Positions 52,483 through 64,000 of a stretch of 64,000 nucleotides of DNA are shown in pieces. A model generated the notes under the pieces. That model worked only from the letters and a program-made list of their open reading frames with translations, did no database searches and was not told the origin of the DNA. The stretch is from NCBI GenBank assembly GCA_963693315.1, contig OY856186.1, forward strand, positions 132,759,841-132,823,840, written 5' to 3'. Position 1 is the first letter of the stretch; the number at the start of each line of letters is the position of its first letter. A program made the translations under genes and the position numbers. This stretch comes from Diogma glabrata. Taxonomy: Eukaryota; Arthropoda; Insecta; Diptera; Cylindrotomidae.

Positions 52483-54602
52483 GCTTCGGTCTGAAAGACC
52501 TAAGTATTACATTCATGAGTTCAAAGTGAAATTCTTACCCCCACTTTTTTTACATTTCTCGACGTTTTAGGACCTACTGATTCTAAAAAAGCAAAAAAAA
52601 ATGTATGTCTGTCTGTAGGCCGGCCGTCATTAGCTACGCTGCAGGGAAAACCGCTGGAGGGATTTCAAAAGTTTTTCTTTCTAAAATAGGTATACTCCAG
52701 CGACAGGTCCGGCCGTCATTACCTACGCTGCAGGGAAAACCACCGAAGGGATTTCCAAAAATAGGTATACTCAAGAGACAGGTCCGAAAGGACGCTGTGC
52801 TCGATAACTGTACCGGAAGTGTGTCGAAAAAATCGTCAAGTGTGTCATAACAAGGAAATTTGCATATTTTTTGCTTAAAAAACGTTCATTTTAGGAACAT
52901 TGAACTTTGAGAAATCTTGATGGTCGGGATTGGAATGTAAGACCAAAATCTAGATTATTGCATTATAAGTTTGTCAAAAAAATTTTGTCAAGTGTGTCAA
53001 AAGAAAGATTTTAATTTATTTTTTTACCCAATTTTTCGGAAAAAAAATTATATTAAAATTTTGTTTGAAATGAAATTTTATTATTATTATTGAGAATTAT
53101 GGCATTATAAGTTTGTCAAAAAAATGTTGTCAAGTGTGTCAAAAGAAAAATTTTTATTTATTTTTTACCCAATTTTTTGGAAAAAAATAAAATAAATAAT
53201 TTGTATGACGTGAAAATATATTATTATTATAGAGAATTATGGCATTATAAGTTTGTCAAAAAAATAATGTCAAGCGTGTCAAAAAATGATTTCATTGATT
53301 TTTTTAGCCAATTTTTTGGGAAAAAAAATGTTGCTGTTTTTATGACGTAAATGTAATTTAAAATAAAATTGGACATGGAAATTTTTGAATTTGTTATAGT
53401 TTTAGAAATATTTTTGGAATTTTGAAAAAAGTTTGTATTTTTGATTTTGTTATAATTTTTGCAATATTTTTAGAATTTTGGAAAAAGTTTTAATTTTTGG
53501 TTTTGTAAGAATTTTTGGAATATTTTTAGAATTTTGAAAAATTTTAAATTTTTGACATTTTTATAATTTTTGGAATTTTGAAAAAAGATTCAATTTTTGA
53601 TTTTGTAATAATTTTTGGAATATTTTTAGAATGTTGAAAAAAGTTTGATTTTATTATAATTTTTAAGAATTTTTGGAATTTTGAAAGAAATATGAATTTG
53701 TGATTTTGTAATATTTTCTCGAATCGCTAAATTGAAGGTTTTTGAATAGTTTGCTGAAAATGAAAATGAAATTGGACATGGACATTTTTGAATTTGTTAT
53801 AGTTTTTGAATATTTTTGGAATTTTGAAAAAGTTTCAATTTTTGATTTTGTAAGAATTTTTGGAATATTTTTGGAATTTTAAAAAATTTTAAATTTTTGA
53901 TTTTATTATAATTTTTGTAATTTTGGAAAAAGTTTCAATTTTTGATACTGTTATAATTTTTGCAATATTTTTAGTTTTGGAAAAAGTTTGAATTTTTGAA
54001 TTTTTAAGAAATTTTGGAATATTATTAGAATTTAGAAAAAGTTTATATATTTGATTTTATTCCAATTTTGGGAATGTTTTTAGCATTAAAAAAAAAATTT
54101 TTAATTTTATGTATATTTTTAGAATTTTGAAAAAAGTTTCAATTTTTGAATTTTTAAGAATTTTTAGAATATTATTAGAATGTAGAAAAAGTTACTTCGT
54201 TTAAATATTTGATTTTATTCTAATTTTTGGAATATTTGGAATTTTGAAAAAAGTTTCAATTTTTGATTTTGTATAATTTTTGGAATATTTTCAGAATTTT
54301 TGAAAAAAGTTTAATACTAATATTTGATTTTGTAATAATTTTTGGAATATTTTTAGGATTTTGGAAAAAGTTTGATTTTGTTTATTTTTTACAATATTTT
54401 TGGAATTTTGAAAGAAATATGAATTTGTGATTTTGTAATATTTTCTCGAAACACTAAATGGAGAGGTTTTTGAGTAGTTTGCTGAGTGTAACTAAAAACC
54501 ATGTCCGCATAAATGTTTTTTGCCGAAAACTATATCAAAATCTTTAACCCAGACCGAAGTCTTGATATCTCAGAGCTGTGAGATTTCAGCCCCTCCATAT
54601 TT
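52483..54602 (+). mobile_element. HINE-like repeat, copy A
   Basis: Starts GCTTCGGTCTGAAAGACC and proceeds through the CCCCCACTTTTTTT and CGGCCGTCATTA.CTACGCTGC blocks (duplicated internally at 52617-52780). It then has TCGATAACTGTACCGGAAG, about three 140-bp satellite units (52965-53350) and the 60-bp minisatellite (53370-54420). The end has CAGACCGAAGT (~54550-54560), the stem-loop and CCCCTCCATATTT. This layout (5' subterminal repeat, central tandem repeats, inverted 3' subterminal repeat, hairpin, T-rich target) matches HINE/DINE-1-type non-autonomous Helentrons. No coding capacity. Confidence 0.75.
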
Positions 54603-54923
54603 TCATTATACACTCATTGATTAAACTACTATTAAAATATTAAAAAATAAAAGAAAACAAAAAGAAACGTTTTGAAAACGCCGTATAAGTTTTTTTGTCA
54701 GTGAAATCAATATTTTAATAATGATTGTCATGTTTATTGATTGTCACTAAATTTCTTAAGAAATTTCGAGCCACCTTGAGTCAAAACTAGTGAAAAAATA
54801 AAACCACGTATTAATTTTGTTATTATACTAACGATTAACGATGTTTAAAAAATAAGGAAATGGACGGGTCTCATCATCAGAGTCTTGATTCGATTTTTCA
54901 TCATTTACGAAAAACTTAAAATT
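54603..54923. other. spacer between two HINE-like copies
   Basis: Part of it (54725-54810, with TTGATTGTCACTAAATTTC and TCAAAACTAGTGAAAA) is an inverted relative of 47645-47715. No gene. Confidence 0.5.
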
Positions 54924-57063
54924 ACTTCGGTCTGAAAGACCTACGTATTACATTCATGAGCTCAAAGTGAAATTCTTACCCCCACTTTTTTTACATTTCT
55001 CGACGTTTTAGGACCTACTGATTCTAAAAAAGCAAAAAAAAATGTATGTCTGTCTGTAGGCCGGCCGTCATTAGCTACGCTGCAGGGAAAACCGCTGGAG
55101 GGATTTCAAAAGTTTTTCTTTCTAAAATAGGTATACTCCAGCGACAGGTCCGAAAGGACGCTGTGTTCGATAACTGTACCGGAAGTGTGTCAAAAAATCA
55201 TTATGTGTGTCAAAAATAGCAAATTTTCATATGTTTGGCTTAAAAAACGTTCATTTTAAGTGATTACGAGTAGGAACATTAAATTTTTTTTTTTTTTTTT
55301 TTTAATAAAATGTGTTGTGTAATAGGGTTTAGAATATGTGTCACAACAACACATAAATACCTTTTAAGACCTAGGTCTAGACCTGGGTCCCACAACAACT
55401 GGCGTTCTGAGGTGTAGATTAACGCTTTTTTTTAAACATCTGTGGGTTGAAGCCACCTGAGACTAGGTGTTCCGGCAAACTATTCCATTTGTACGCAGTT
55501 CGGACAAAGAAGTCTCTCTGCGATCTGCCAGTATGACAGTATGGAGAAATTTTGATGGTAGGGATTGGTATGTGAGATCAAAAACTAGATTATTGCATTA
55601 CAAGTTTGTCAAAAAAATGTTGTCAAGTGTGTCAAAAGAAAGATTTTTATTTATCTTTTTACCTAATTTTTTGGAAAAAAAAATAAAATTAATTGTTTGT
55701 TTGAAATGAAGTTTTATTATTATTATTGAGAATTATGGATTATAAGTTTGTCAAAAAAATGTTGTCAAGTGTGTCAAAAGAAAGATTTTTATTTATTTTT
55801 TTACCCAATTTTTTGGAAAAAAAAATAAAATTAATTGTTTGTTTGAAATGAAGTCTTATTATTATTATTGAGAATTGTGGCATTATAAGTTTGTCAAAAA
55901 AATGTTGTCAAGTGTGTCAAAAGAAAGATTTTTATTTATTTTTTACCCAATTTTTTGGAAAAAAATAAAATTGTTTCTTTGAAATGAAATTTTATTATTA
56001 TTATTGAGAATTATGGCATTATAAGTTTGTCAAAAAATTTTTTCAAGTGTGTCAAAAGATTTTTATTTAGTTTTTACCCAATTTTTTGGAAAAAAATAAA
56101 ATTGTTTCTTTGAAATGCAATTTTATTATTTTTATTGAGAATTATGGCATTATAAGTTTGTCAAAAAATGTTGTCAAGTGTGTCAAAAGAAAGGTTTTTA
56201 TTTATTTTTTACCCAATTTTTTAGAAAAAAATAAAATTAATAGTTTGTATGACATGATATTTTATTATTATTATAGAGAATTATGGCATTAAACTTATAA
56301 TGTCAAAAAAATATTGTCAAGTGTGTCAAAAAATGATTTCATTTATTTTTTTAGCCAATTTTTTGGAAAAAAAAATGTAACTGTTTCTATGACGTAAATG
56401 TAATTTAAAATGAAATTGGACATGGAAATTTTTGAATTTGTTATAGTTTTTGAAATATTTTTGGAATTTTGAAAAAGTTTGTATTTTTGATTTTGTTATA
56501 ATTTTTGCAATATTTTTAGAATTTCGGCAAAAGTTTTAATTTTTGATTTTGTAAGAATTTTTGGAATATTTTTAGAATTTTGAAAAATTTTTAATTTTTG
56601 ATATTATTATAATTTTTGGAATTTTGGAAAAAGTTTCAATTATTGAATTTGTAATAATTTTTGCAATATTTTTAGAATTTTGGAAAAAGTTTGAATTTTC
56701 AAGAATTTTTGAAATATTATTGGAATTTAGAAAAAATTTAAATATTTGATTTCATTCTAATTTTTGGAATATTTTTGGAATTTAGAAGAAGTTTGATTTT
56801 ATTTAATTTAACAACATTTTTGGAATTTTGATTATAATTTTCCGGCAACGTATTGATGTTTTGTGTTAGTTTTGTAATAAATTTTTAAACAGAGATAAAA
56901 AATACTTGTACTTTAACAAAGAGTTATGTTTGATATACATCGCTGCCCAAAACTAAAAACCATGTCCTCATAAAAGTTTTTTGCTGAAAACGATATCAAA
57001 ATCCTTAACCCAGACCGAAGTCTTGATATCTCAGAGCTGTGAGATTTCTGCCCCTCCATATTT
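54924..57063 (+). mobile_element. HINE-like repeat, copy B
   Basis: Starts ACTTCGGTCTG (54924-54934) and ends CAGACCGAAGT (57011-57021), a hairpin near 57025-57050 and CCCCTCCATATTT. It carries about six 140-bp satellite units (55585-56390; landmark GTTTGTCAAAAA near 55604, 55745, 55889, 56024, 56155, 56296) and a minisatellite (56430-56830). A LINE 3' end is inserted at 55290-55538. It has the same family order as copies A, C and D, with the largest satellite array. Confidence 0.75.
55290..55538 (-). mobile_element. 5'-truncated LINE 3' end with poly(A), inserted in HINE copy B
   Basis: The plus strand begins with a T run (~18-19), so the insert is poly(A)-tailed on the minus strand. Its minus-strand reading RDFFVRTAYKWNSLPEHLV, followed by a GGFNPQMFKKK stretch and stop, is the end of a LINE ORF2. 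AAATTTT flanks both sides (near 55286 and 55536), a plausible TSD. Copies A and C lack this insert. Confidence 0.75.
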
Positions 57064-57353
57064 TAAATTTAAAATTATAATTATATAAAATAAAAATACA
57101 GACTCCAGATTCTAGACTCTATGCACATTAACCAAGCTGTCTTTCTATTCTTCAGCAAAACTAAAAGTTCAGTATGTTAAAATTTTATAATTAAAGCTGA
57201 AAAATGTCCAAGGTCTGATTTTTAAATGCCTTGCTACGTGAATAACGCAAACGATACACCACACAAATGGAAACAAGTAATCAGTTCTTTATCTAAATTA
57301 AACCAATTGACTGGACGACAAGCTTTCAAGTCTAATAAGTGGTTCTGTAGTTA
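57064..57353 (+). other. unrecognised short ORF region
   Basis: 57223-57363 reads as a 46-codon ORF (MPCYVNNANDTPHKWKQV start, ending FCSYC) with non-repetitive composition. It lies just upstream of a gypsy fragment and may belong to it or to a lost gene. No family recognised. Confidence 0.25.
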
Positions 57354-57770
57354 TTGCAAGTTATGATCAGTAATTATCGTAAAGCAGCTTCATACGTATT
57401 GAGGTTTTTGTTGATTAGTAGATTTGTGTTAACGCCTATTTACGTGCATTTCGGCCAAACTTTGATAAAAAAGGTAAGAACAAATTCATTTTTTTTTTAC
57501 CAGAGTACTGTCACGATTCTTTCACCAAGGTCAAAGAATCTCTTGCTGCCGCTACTCTTTTATTACATCCGTTAAACAACATATTGTTCACCATATCATT
57601 AGACGCTTCGTACACCGAAGTCGGAGCTATACTACAACGGTACTATAAAGGATGTTGGAAGTCACTTGCGTTTGTCTTCAGGAAACTCAATCCTTACTGA
57701 AACAAAATACTCCGCATTTGATGCAAACCTATTAGCAATCTATCTTCTGGTGCATATACTCTCAATTTAA
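57354..57770 (+). pseudogene. Ty3/gypsy RT connection-RNase H fragment
   Basis: In two frames: SNYRKAASYVLRF resembles the NYRRF connection motif, followed (57505-57740) by FTKVKESLAAATLLLHP, SLDASYTEVGAILQ and WKSLAFVFRKLNP, the RNase H start of a gypsy-type Pol. It is a different lineage from the 0.6-11 kb provirus, judging by these motifs. No LTRs nearby. Confidence 0.7.
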
Positions 57771-59762
57771 ATGAGAACGTGTATATCTACATTAAATCTT
57801 TATAATTTTCTTATACAGTTTTTTCAGTTTATGTGTTTTGCCTGCAACTAGACAACAATTATACGAGGCGCTTCCTCATAAGTCAAGAAAAATTAACAAA
57901 CAAGTTTCAACCCCTTATTTTTACAATAGGGTATCATAAAAACAAACGCAAATGAAGATCTATTCGTAATTTGCCACTCGCTTAACTGGTTTATTAATTT
58001 TGAATTCGATTCAATGATGGGGTCGTGAATGATACTGAGTCATTGAAATATGTCTCAACTTGAGAGATTATATATATACATATCCTAAAATAATCTTAAC
58101 CAAATCAAATCCTCCACTAAAAAGAAAGTCGTCATTATCGGTGGTATCATAATCCCAGCTACTACTGTTTACTTTTATTTTGATTTTCTCAATCGTCAAA
58201 AAAAGTGCCCTTATTCCGAAAAGTTCTCTAAAAGTTCTCCGAACAATTTCCATTCACAAAAAATTTTAACTACAATTAAATTTAAACTTTTTATTTTAAA
58301 TATTTCTTACTATAAAATATATCAAATTTACAAAGAGGCGTTTTTTCGTGTTCTTGAGATATTTGATTTATAAGATTTTTAGTACGACTAAAATTCTAAT
58401 TTTCACCGTTTTTTCGAACAACTTTTATTAACAAAAAATTTTAACCACTGAATTTCGAAAAAATGATGAAAGACAGAAAATCTTTAAAAAATTAAATATC
58501 TCAAGAAAACGAAAAATAAATCAAATGACCTTTAACCCTAGCGCCATCTTTAAATCCATGTAACTAGATTTTTACTTCATTTTTAAAACAATTTAAACAA
58601 AAACTGATATCAACGTTAAAACTGGGGCACTGACAATTTTAAATAAGTGGTGCCGACTACTTGAAAAAACTTTAAAACAAAAAAATTGTGTTTAATTATG
58701 CCAAACGATCTATGTTTATTTTATAAGTTATTAAGATGACAACGCCATTCACACAAATAAACACTTACTTACCAACAAATTTAAGAGCCGATCTAAGTTT
58801 AGTATTGATGATGTGTAGTATTGAAATAGTTTCAGTTTTTCCTTTTTTTAATTTAAACTTTGAATATTCAGCATCTGGCTTGATATAGTGAAAAAAACAA
58901 GTGTTCGGTATTTATAAGCCTATTTTAAGGAAATGTGTTTGTTATATCTACATAAATAATTTACGACTGACATTAAATTTAACACAAATGTGGCACTAAG
59001 TTATTAGTTTGGGGCAACGCTCCCGTTTAATTTATTTGTTTTACCAAAAACGGGATATTTTTAAGATAAGACAACAATTTAAATATAATTACGAATTTAA
59101 AATTACATAATCAGTTGGTGTCATAATATGTATATATATCTTGCTGTACGAACAAAATTTATTAGCAAGCAATTGATAATTAAAACGAGGAGAACTTGGG
59201 TCACATATATTGAATTAATGGTTTAAATTTTTAAGTAATTGGTAATCTATTGGTAATAAATTGTCAAAAATCAACAGGTAAAATATTCGGTTTGGTTGAA
59301 TATAGTTGGTCTTCTAATTCCTGCTTACAAGCACCCAGCATACTTAATCAGCATTAAATACTGAAACTAGTTTTTCTCCTAAAAATGCACTCCTTAAAGC
59401 GCACAGATAAATGTATCATTCTTCTGGGCTCCATGACTAAAAGTTTCTATCTTATTTTCAGTTAACCTACATCGTTACTTAAATAGTTGATAAAAATAAA
59501 TATACATGCAATTCTTTTTTTATCCCGCATTTTTTTAGGGTTTCGTTTTCTAAACGACCCCAAACGGTGAGAGCAAAACGTGATTTTCTCATTATATCGA
59601 TTATTTCGTACATTATAAATCCTACGGACCAAAATTTGAGATGCGTATAAAACTAACCTATCCACACACGGTTACGAGTTAAAAATAAGTAAAAGTTTTC
59701 ATTTGTTTTACTGGGCTACGATGTGAGGTCTTTGAGAAAATACATTTTTTATCGAGTCGAAA
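57771..59762. other. no gene; diverged dispersed repeats
   Basis: 58310-58460 is a copy of the repeat at 9130-9270 and 14620-14740. 58920-59040 resembles 15780-15880. The rest is AT-rich sequence with only short chance ORFs. Confidence 0.45.
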
Positions 59763-60662
59763 ATTTATATATGCGGATGATTTGGCTATTGCATTTCAAT
59801 ACTCATACGGTCAAAAAATAGTCAATGTTGAAACAATTATAGCTCAAGATTTAAAAATTTTAAGAAAATATTATGAAGGATGGCGTTTAAAGATTAATCC
59901 TGGCAGAACGGATGTTGCAGTGTTTCATTTATCTACTCATCGTGCTAATGATCAAATTAATGTACTTATGGGTGGACATTTGGTTAGTTTTAATCCAACA
60001 ACTAAATATCTTGGAGTTACTTTGGATAGATCACTTACTTTTAGACCACATTGCGAAAAATTGGGGCAAAAAATCAAATCTCGTATTAATATTATTCAAA
60101 AATTATCAGGAACACGATGGGGAGCTAATGAAAAAACGTTGAGGATATCAGCTCTAGCATTAGTGTATTCTACAGCAGAATATTGCGCTCCTGTTTGGAA
60201 TCACAGTGTTCATTCTCGTATTATTGATATCCAACTTAATAGCTGTATGAGAATAATTTCCGGAACTTTTTTTTTTTAATTTCCGGAACTATTCCTCTTC
60301 AATGGCTTCCTATTTTATATCGCCCCACCAGCATTAAGAAGAGAAAAATCTGTGGTTAACACATGGATGAAACTAAATGAAAATGATAAACTGCCTATCC
60401 ACTCGGATTTAATGAATAGAGGACAAAATCGTTTGTTATCTCGTACAGCACTTTGGACAAAGATTGCATCTATTGAAAATATTGATGAATATTCAATTAA
60501 TAATCAATGACAAAAATATCACAACAATTCGGATTTTACCAATAAAGAACTCATATCTGAACCATTCGTTGAAGTTTCAGGAATGTCTGATTCTCGAAAC
60601 TGGATTACTATAAACCGTATTAGAGTAAATCATGGTGCTACAAATGCCGAGATTCACATGTA
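59763..60662 (+). pseudogene. LINE ORF2 relic, palm to thumb, interrupted
   Basis: Begins in frame with IYADDLAIAFQ (YADD catalytic Asp pair at ~59770-59781) and continues through GWRLKINPGRTDV, KYLGVTLDRSLTF, LSGTRWGANEKTLR and YSTAEYCAPVWNHS to RIISGT. A small insertion at 60268-60290 shifts the frame. After it come IAPPALRREKSVVNTW and NRGQNRLLSRTALW in other frames, with further stops. At 60662 a hAT element is inserted; the ORF end resumes at 63383. The part 5' of the palm is missing. Confidence 0.85.
60255..60290 (-). mobile_element. tail-only retro-insertion: T10 between 13-bp duplications
   Basis: AATTTCCGGAACT occurs at 60255-60267 and 60278-60290, separated by ten T. This is the footprint of target-primed insertion of a poly(A) tail (minus strand) with essentially no element body. 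The added 23 bp breaks the LINE frame exactly here. Confidence 0.75.
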
Positions 60663-62199
60663 CAGGCGCGCACACAAGGGGGGGGGGGTGATCGGGTTCG
60701 GACCCCCCCTCTAACCGATAATCTTTCAGTATTGTTTTTTAAATTAGACATTATTTAGTGTTAACCATAAGAAATTATAGATTAACATCTCTGAATATCG
60801 TAAGATACGATGCTAACCAGGGATCTAAGGTTACTCACTATTGATCAATTCTCTTTGAGGATTTTACGAGATTTTATGAGGAACGCTATTTTTAAAGTTT
60901 TGTGGATTACAATTATCAAGGAAGACCAACGTCAGTAAGGCATTCCAGAGATGCTAAATTCTGTTAAAAAAATTTCTTTGAAAAGCTACATCTTGTCACT
61001 CGAACCTTAAAAAGATGGGCTGCTATTGATACTCTGTTCAGGTAAAATTGATTTGATCTAGGCAAACACGCGCGTTTATCCATTGTGTATTTGTGTACCT
61101 TCAAATCAGCAACATACAACGAATCAAGCTCATTAGTAAGATTAGAATTGGTGAGCAGAAATGAAAGTCTCACCAAGGTTTTGAACCGACTGTTCCAGAT
61201 ATGTGTGACAAAGAAAGTAAATTTCCCGTCGCTCTTCCTTTACAAAAACCACATTGTCTTTCATTAAGTAACGATTTAAGAAGCTCATAATATTAAATTA
61301 ATGAACATTTGTTGAATTCATGTTAGCAACTTTTTTGAAATTGGCTGCATACTGGCCATTTTTTAAAGAGCATTTATTTTAAATTTTATTGCTTCTTCAC
61401 ATTTACCCGAATCCTAAAGATCAGCCTTCAGAACCATATTTTGGAATAAACCTGCGCATACCCACGTGTATTATTTCTGAAAAATTAGAAGCAGAAATGT
61501 TTGAATTAAACATATATTTCTAAGTCCCTGCTAATCTGCAACCTAAATAAGGCTAGGATTAGATTGAAACTGTTTGGAAACTTGTAAATTTAAATGAGTG
61601 GAAATCAAATTATGGTCTGAACCACCTAAAGGTTCTGATACTTTAAATTGTACAAACAAATGATCATTTATCAAAAACAAATAAAGCAATTTACTAATTT
61701 GACCATGCCTGTCAGGAGCTCTGGTAGGTTGTTTGCCCGTTATATCCGAGTAAAAATAAATATAAAAATAAAATAATAATATAGTAATAATATAGTATAA
61801 ATTTTGTTTGACTAAAATGTTTTAGTATCAATAAATTCGTTTTCTTCTTGATAATGAAACCCCAACAAAATATTTGTTTTTCAGCCAAATTGGCCCTTAG
61901 AAACAAACAAATATTATTTAATATTTGGTTCCATAAGAAAAATCCCTTAACGATTTAAGTCCTAATATCTATACAGCCCAATATTATATTAATCCAGATA
62001 ATCGAAAACGAAAAAAACAGAAATTGACAAAGCGAAAGCGTGAGAAAAATCACATTGTTTGCGGAACGCGTTGCTGTGATCTCGACTGGTTTAGAAACTC
62101 CTAAAGAAAAACCAAAAATCCAGTCTTCAGGCGTTAGTATTAAAGGTTTTAATTTCAAACCCAAAATTGTCAAAAAAAATCTTAAGGGGGTTAACTACC

Positions 62200-62440
62200 A
62201 GCAAAGTCTCCGGTCTGAACATCATTCCTCCTATTCTAACAACATTTTCAAAGGAACTTGCACCTTCTCTTACTAAAGTTTTCTACAAATCCTATAGATC
62301 TGATATTTCTCTTTCGTGCTAGAAGTTAGCCAATTCATTCCCAAAACGAAACAAAATGTGATATTTCAAATTAAAGACCACAATACCCTTGCTCTCAGTT
62401 CTATCTAAAATATATGAGCATTATATTAATACACACCAGT
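62200..62440 (+). pseudogene. LINE reverse transcriptase fragment inside the hAT element
   Basis: One frame reads SGLNIIPPILTTFSKELAP, SLTKVFYKSYRSDI and KLANSFPK, then in another frame PLLSVLSKIYEHYINTH. These are the N-terminal RT blocks of Jockey/R1-like LINEs. Frameshifts are present and the flanks are unrecognised. Confidence 0.7.
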
Positions 62441-63237
62441 AATGCCAGATCGGATTGTGATTTTTTTCCATTTATGGGATATTTCATTTAAAACAGGAAA
62501 GCGGACAAAAACTTGGCAAGTGCGGGCTTTTTCACAATTAATTGTAGAAGCTTTTTAAATTTTAAACTTATTCAAAATGATCGCAACAACTATTTTTTTA
62601 CTATCCTTCCAGAAAGATGTTGATTACTCAATAATTTTGTTTAAATGAATCTGCCATTCATCGCCTTTATAGTATACAGTAAAATCGATGAAATTTCAGC
62701 CTTCTGATGTTGATGTTCTGATATTTCTTACGAAAATAGAAACAAAAGTTTCGAAAATCCCACAAGCAATAACATATTTCTGAGTTTCAGGAATATTTTC
62801 ACACTACGAGACGAAAAATAAACTCACCTACAATAAGGAACTACAAGATCTTTTCTTGCATCGATGCATTTTGAACATATTAAAAAATATTGTTAAAGTA
62901 GTGGATTTTGAAGTTTTTTCCATATAAACATTTGGATTTATATATATGTATTTCTTTTTAATTGTAAGCTTGATGAGAAGTTTTTCCTTAAAGAAACGGT
63001 AAAATCGGTAAGTTTTGATACGGCAACGGGAAATTTATTTTTTAAAGTCTAGCCTCACTGATGCACACATATAAACATTTTTGGAAGACAAATCTGACAG
63101 CCAATACGTTTTTTGAAACAAAAGATCAACAACCGATCGAAACACACCGATTTGCATCCTACAAATGAAAGGCTTAGTCCGAATCAACAGTCCCGGGGGT
63201 GTACAATCCACAAAGGTTTAAAAATAGTTCATCAACA

Positions 63238-63335
63238 CCTCAACACGCATGTTGTTGTGGGACCTAGGTCTTAAAAGGTATCTATGTGTGTTGTTGTAAT
63301 TCCTACACAGCGCTTTTTATTAAAAAAAATTTGTT
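63238..63335 (+). mobile_element. LINE 3' end (family of 55290)
   Basis: TGTTGTTGTGGGACCTAGGT, CTTAAAAGGTAT and TATGTGTGTTGTTGT match the 3' UTR seen at 55333-55396, and it ends TTTTTATTAAAAAAAA. It lies near the right end of the hAT element. Confidence 0.65.
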
Positions 63336-63382
63336 GGACCCCCCCCCCTAAAACTTTTTCTGTGTGCGCCCCTGCACATGTA

Positions 63383-63548
63383 CAATAATGAAGTCTCACC
63401 ATCTTGTGATTGTGGTAATATATCTCAAACTGTAAGGCACATATACTCTGAATGTCCGATTAGGTGCTTCGACGGTGATCTAAATCAGCTACATAATATG
63501 ACCGATCTGGCAATTGATTGGTTGGATTCATTAGATATTAATATTTAA
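63383..63548 (+). pseudogene. LINE ORF2 C-terminus with CCHC-like motif
   Basis: Continuation of the relic at 59763-60662. SPSCDCGNISQTVRHIYSEC has the CxC..H....C zinc-knuckle pattern of LINE C-termini, and the ORF ends with TAA at 63546-63548. An AATAAA-type signal follows near 63574 and a TAA-repeat tail near 63588-63600. Confidence 0.8.
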
Positions 63549-63599
63549 CCTGTTAATTTTTAAAATTTTGTTAAATAAAACATACGATTAATAATAATA

Positions 63600-64000
63600 A
63601 TCTCCGAATGTAAATCATTATAAATCATTTGCAGCAATAACAAAGAATTAAAAAGGTTGATAGTTTACCAGTTGTAGAGATTCGAATACTGTAAGTGGCA
63701 GAACATTATTTAGGTTGAAGTTTGGAAACATTATATTAAACATATAAACATTATATTAAACATAATTATATTAAACATAATTATACAAAACATAAACATA
63801 CACATTATATAACTACATATACTGGCTGGAAATAAAAAAACGTAGCATACAATTTAACTTTTTGAGTCAAGTTTTTTTTAAATTAACCTTCACCAGGTCA
63901 GTGGCATATTTTTATTGATAAGACCATTTGTATGGATATGTAGCAACATGCTAGCTTGTATTTTTCACAGTTATTATTATTATATTTAGTTGATATTAAA
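63600..64000. other. no gene; simple AT-rich repeats
   Basis: 63730-63805 has repeated AAACATAATTATATT-type words. Nothing else recognised up to the window edge. Confidence 0.5.

Larger units (their letters stand above)
60663..63374. mobile_element. 2.7-kb hAT element with 8-bp TSD inside the LINE
   Basis: Termini CAGGCGCGCACACA and the complement of TGTGTGCGCCCCTG match at 13 of 14 positions and have the CAGG start typical of hAT. CACATGTA lies on both sides (60655-60662, 63375-63382), and the LINE protein reading continues across when one copy is dropped. G/C runs lie just inside both ends. No transposase is recognised, but LINE fragments lie inside (62200-62440, 63238-63335). Confidence 0.85.

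Noticed and set aside
53370..54420. CRISPR-like regular repeats
   Set aside because: The units are contiguous minisatellite copies without unique spacers, and the context is eukaryotic.

Overview
The window is AT-rich eukaryotic DNA and most likely comes from an insect, plausibly a beetle. Pointers are spliced genes with very short introns, a gypsy-type errantivirus with an env gene, Jockey-like and RTE-like non-LTR retrotransposons, hAT and Helitron pieces, tRNA-headed SINEs, and an insect-type family 1 glycoside hydrolase. There is no prokaryotic gene organisation, no CRISPR array and no rRNA. Nearly everything except one host gene is mobile DNA, much of it nested, and several insertions can be dated relative to each other by target-site duplications (TSDs) or by empty sites present in the same window.

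Layout. 0.6-11.2 kb: a decayed gypsy/errantivirus provirus (gag, pol, env) whose env is split by a 1.8-kb terminal-inverted-repeat (TIR) element (itself carrying a 0.9-kb TIR element) and by a 2.4-kb foldback with arms of about 730 bp. 11.2-20 kb: small inverted-repeat elements, two unrecognised ORFs, a 1.5-kb palindrome with a 140-bp tandem array at its centre, and a minus-strand LINE relic. 20.1-23.9 kb: a minus-strand copy of a satellite-bearing Helentron/HINE-like repeat, split by a 2-kb element whose inverted ends carry hammerhead-ribozyme-like cores. 25-29 kb: SINE, LINE relics, a 5'-truncated LINE with an open reverse-transcriptase frame, and a 147-bp tandem array. 29.7-32.5 kb: a hAT element with 8-bp TSD holding Helitron and LINE debris.

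32.8-41.1 kb: the one convincing host gene, a seven-exon glycoside hydrolase family 1 gene on the minus strand (498 codons, signal peptide) with glutamine in place of the catalytic acid/base glutamate. Its long introns hold SINEs, MITEs and (TA)n arrays.

42.2-57.1 kb: three further plus-strand copies of the HINE-like repeat. One is interrupted by a 3.5-kb DNA transposon with TIRs of about 460-480 bp and a 4-bp TSD, carrying a decayed spliced gene of an arthropod protein family I cannot assign to a transposase superfamily. An RTE-type LINE relic lies between. 57-64 kb: a gypsy RNase H fragment and a plus-strand LINE relic broken by a 23-bp tail-only insertion (10 T plus a 13-bp duplication) and by a 2.7-kb hAT element with 8-bp TSD.

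The best candidates for something undescribed are the 3.5-kb transposon, the HINE-like family with variable internal satellite arrays, the hammerhead-like inverted ends, and the Gln-for-Glu GH1 enzyme. All identifications come from reading the sequence and recalled family knowledge; no database search was run.
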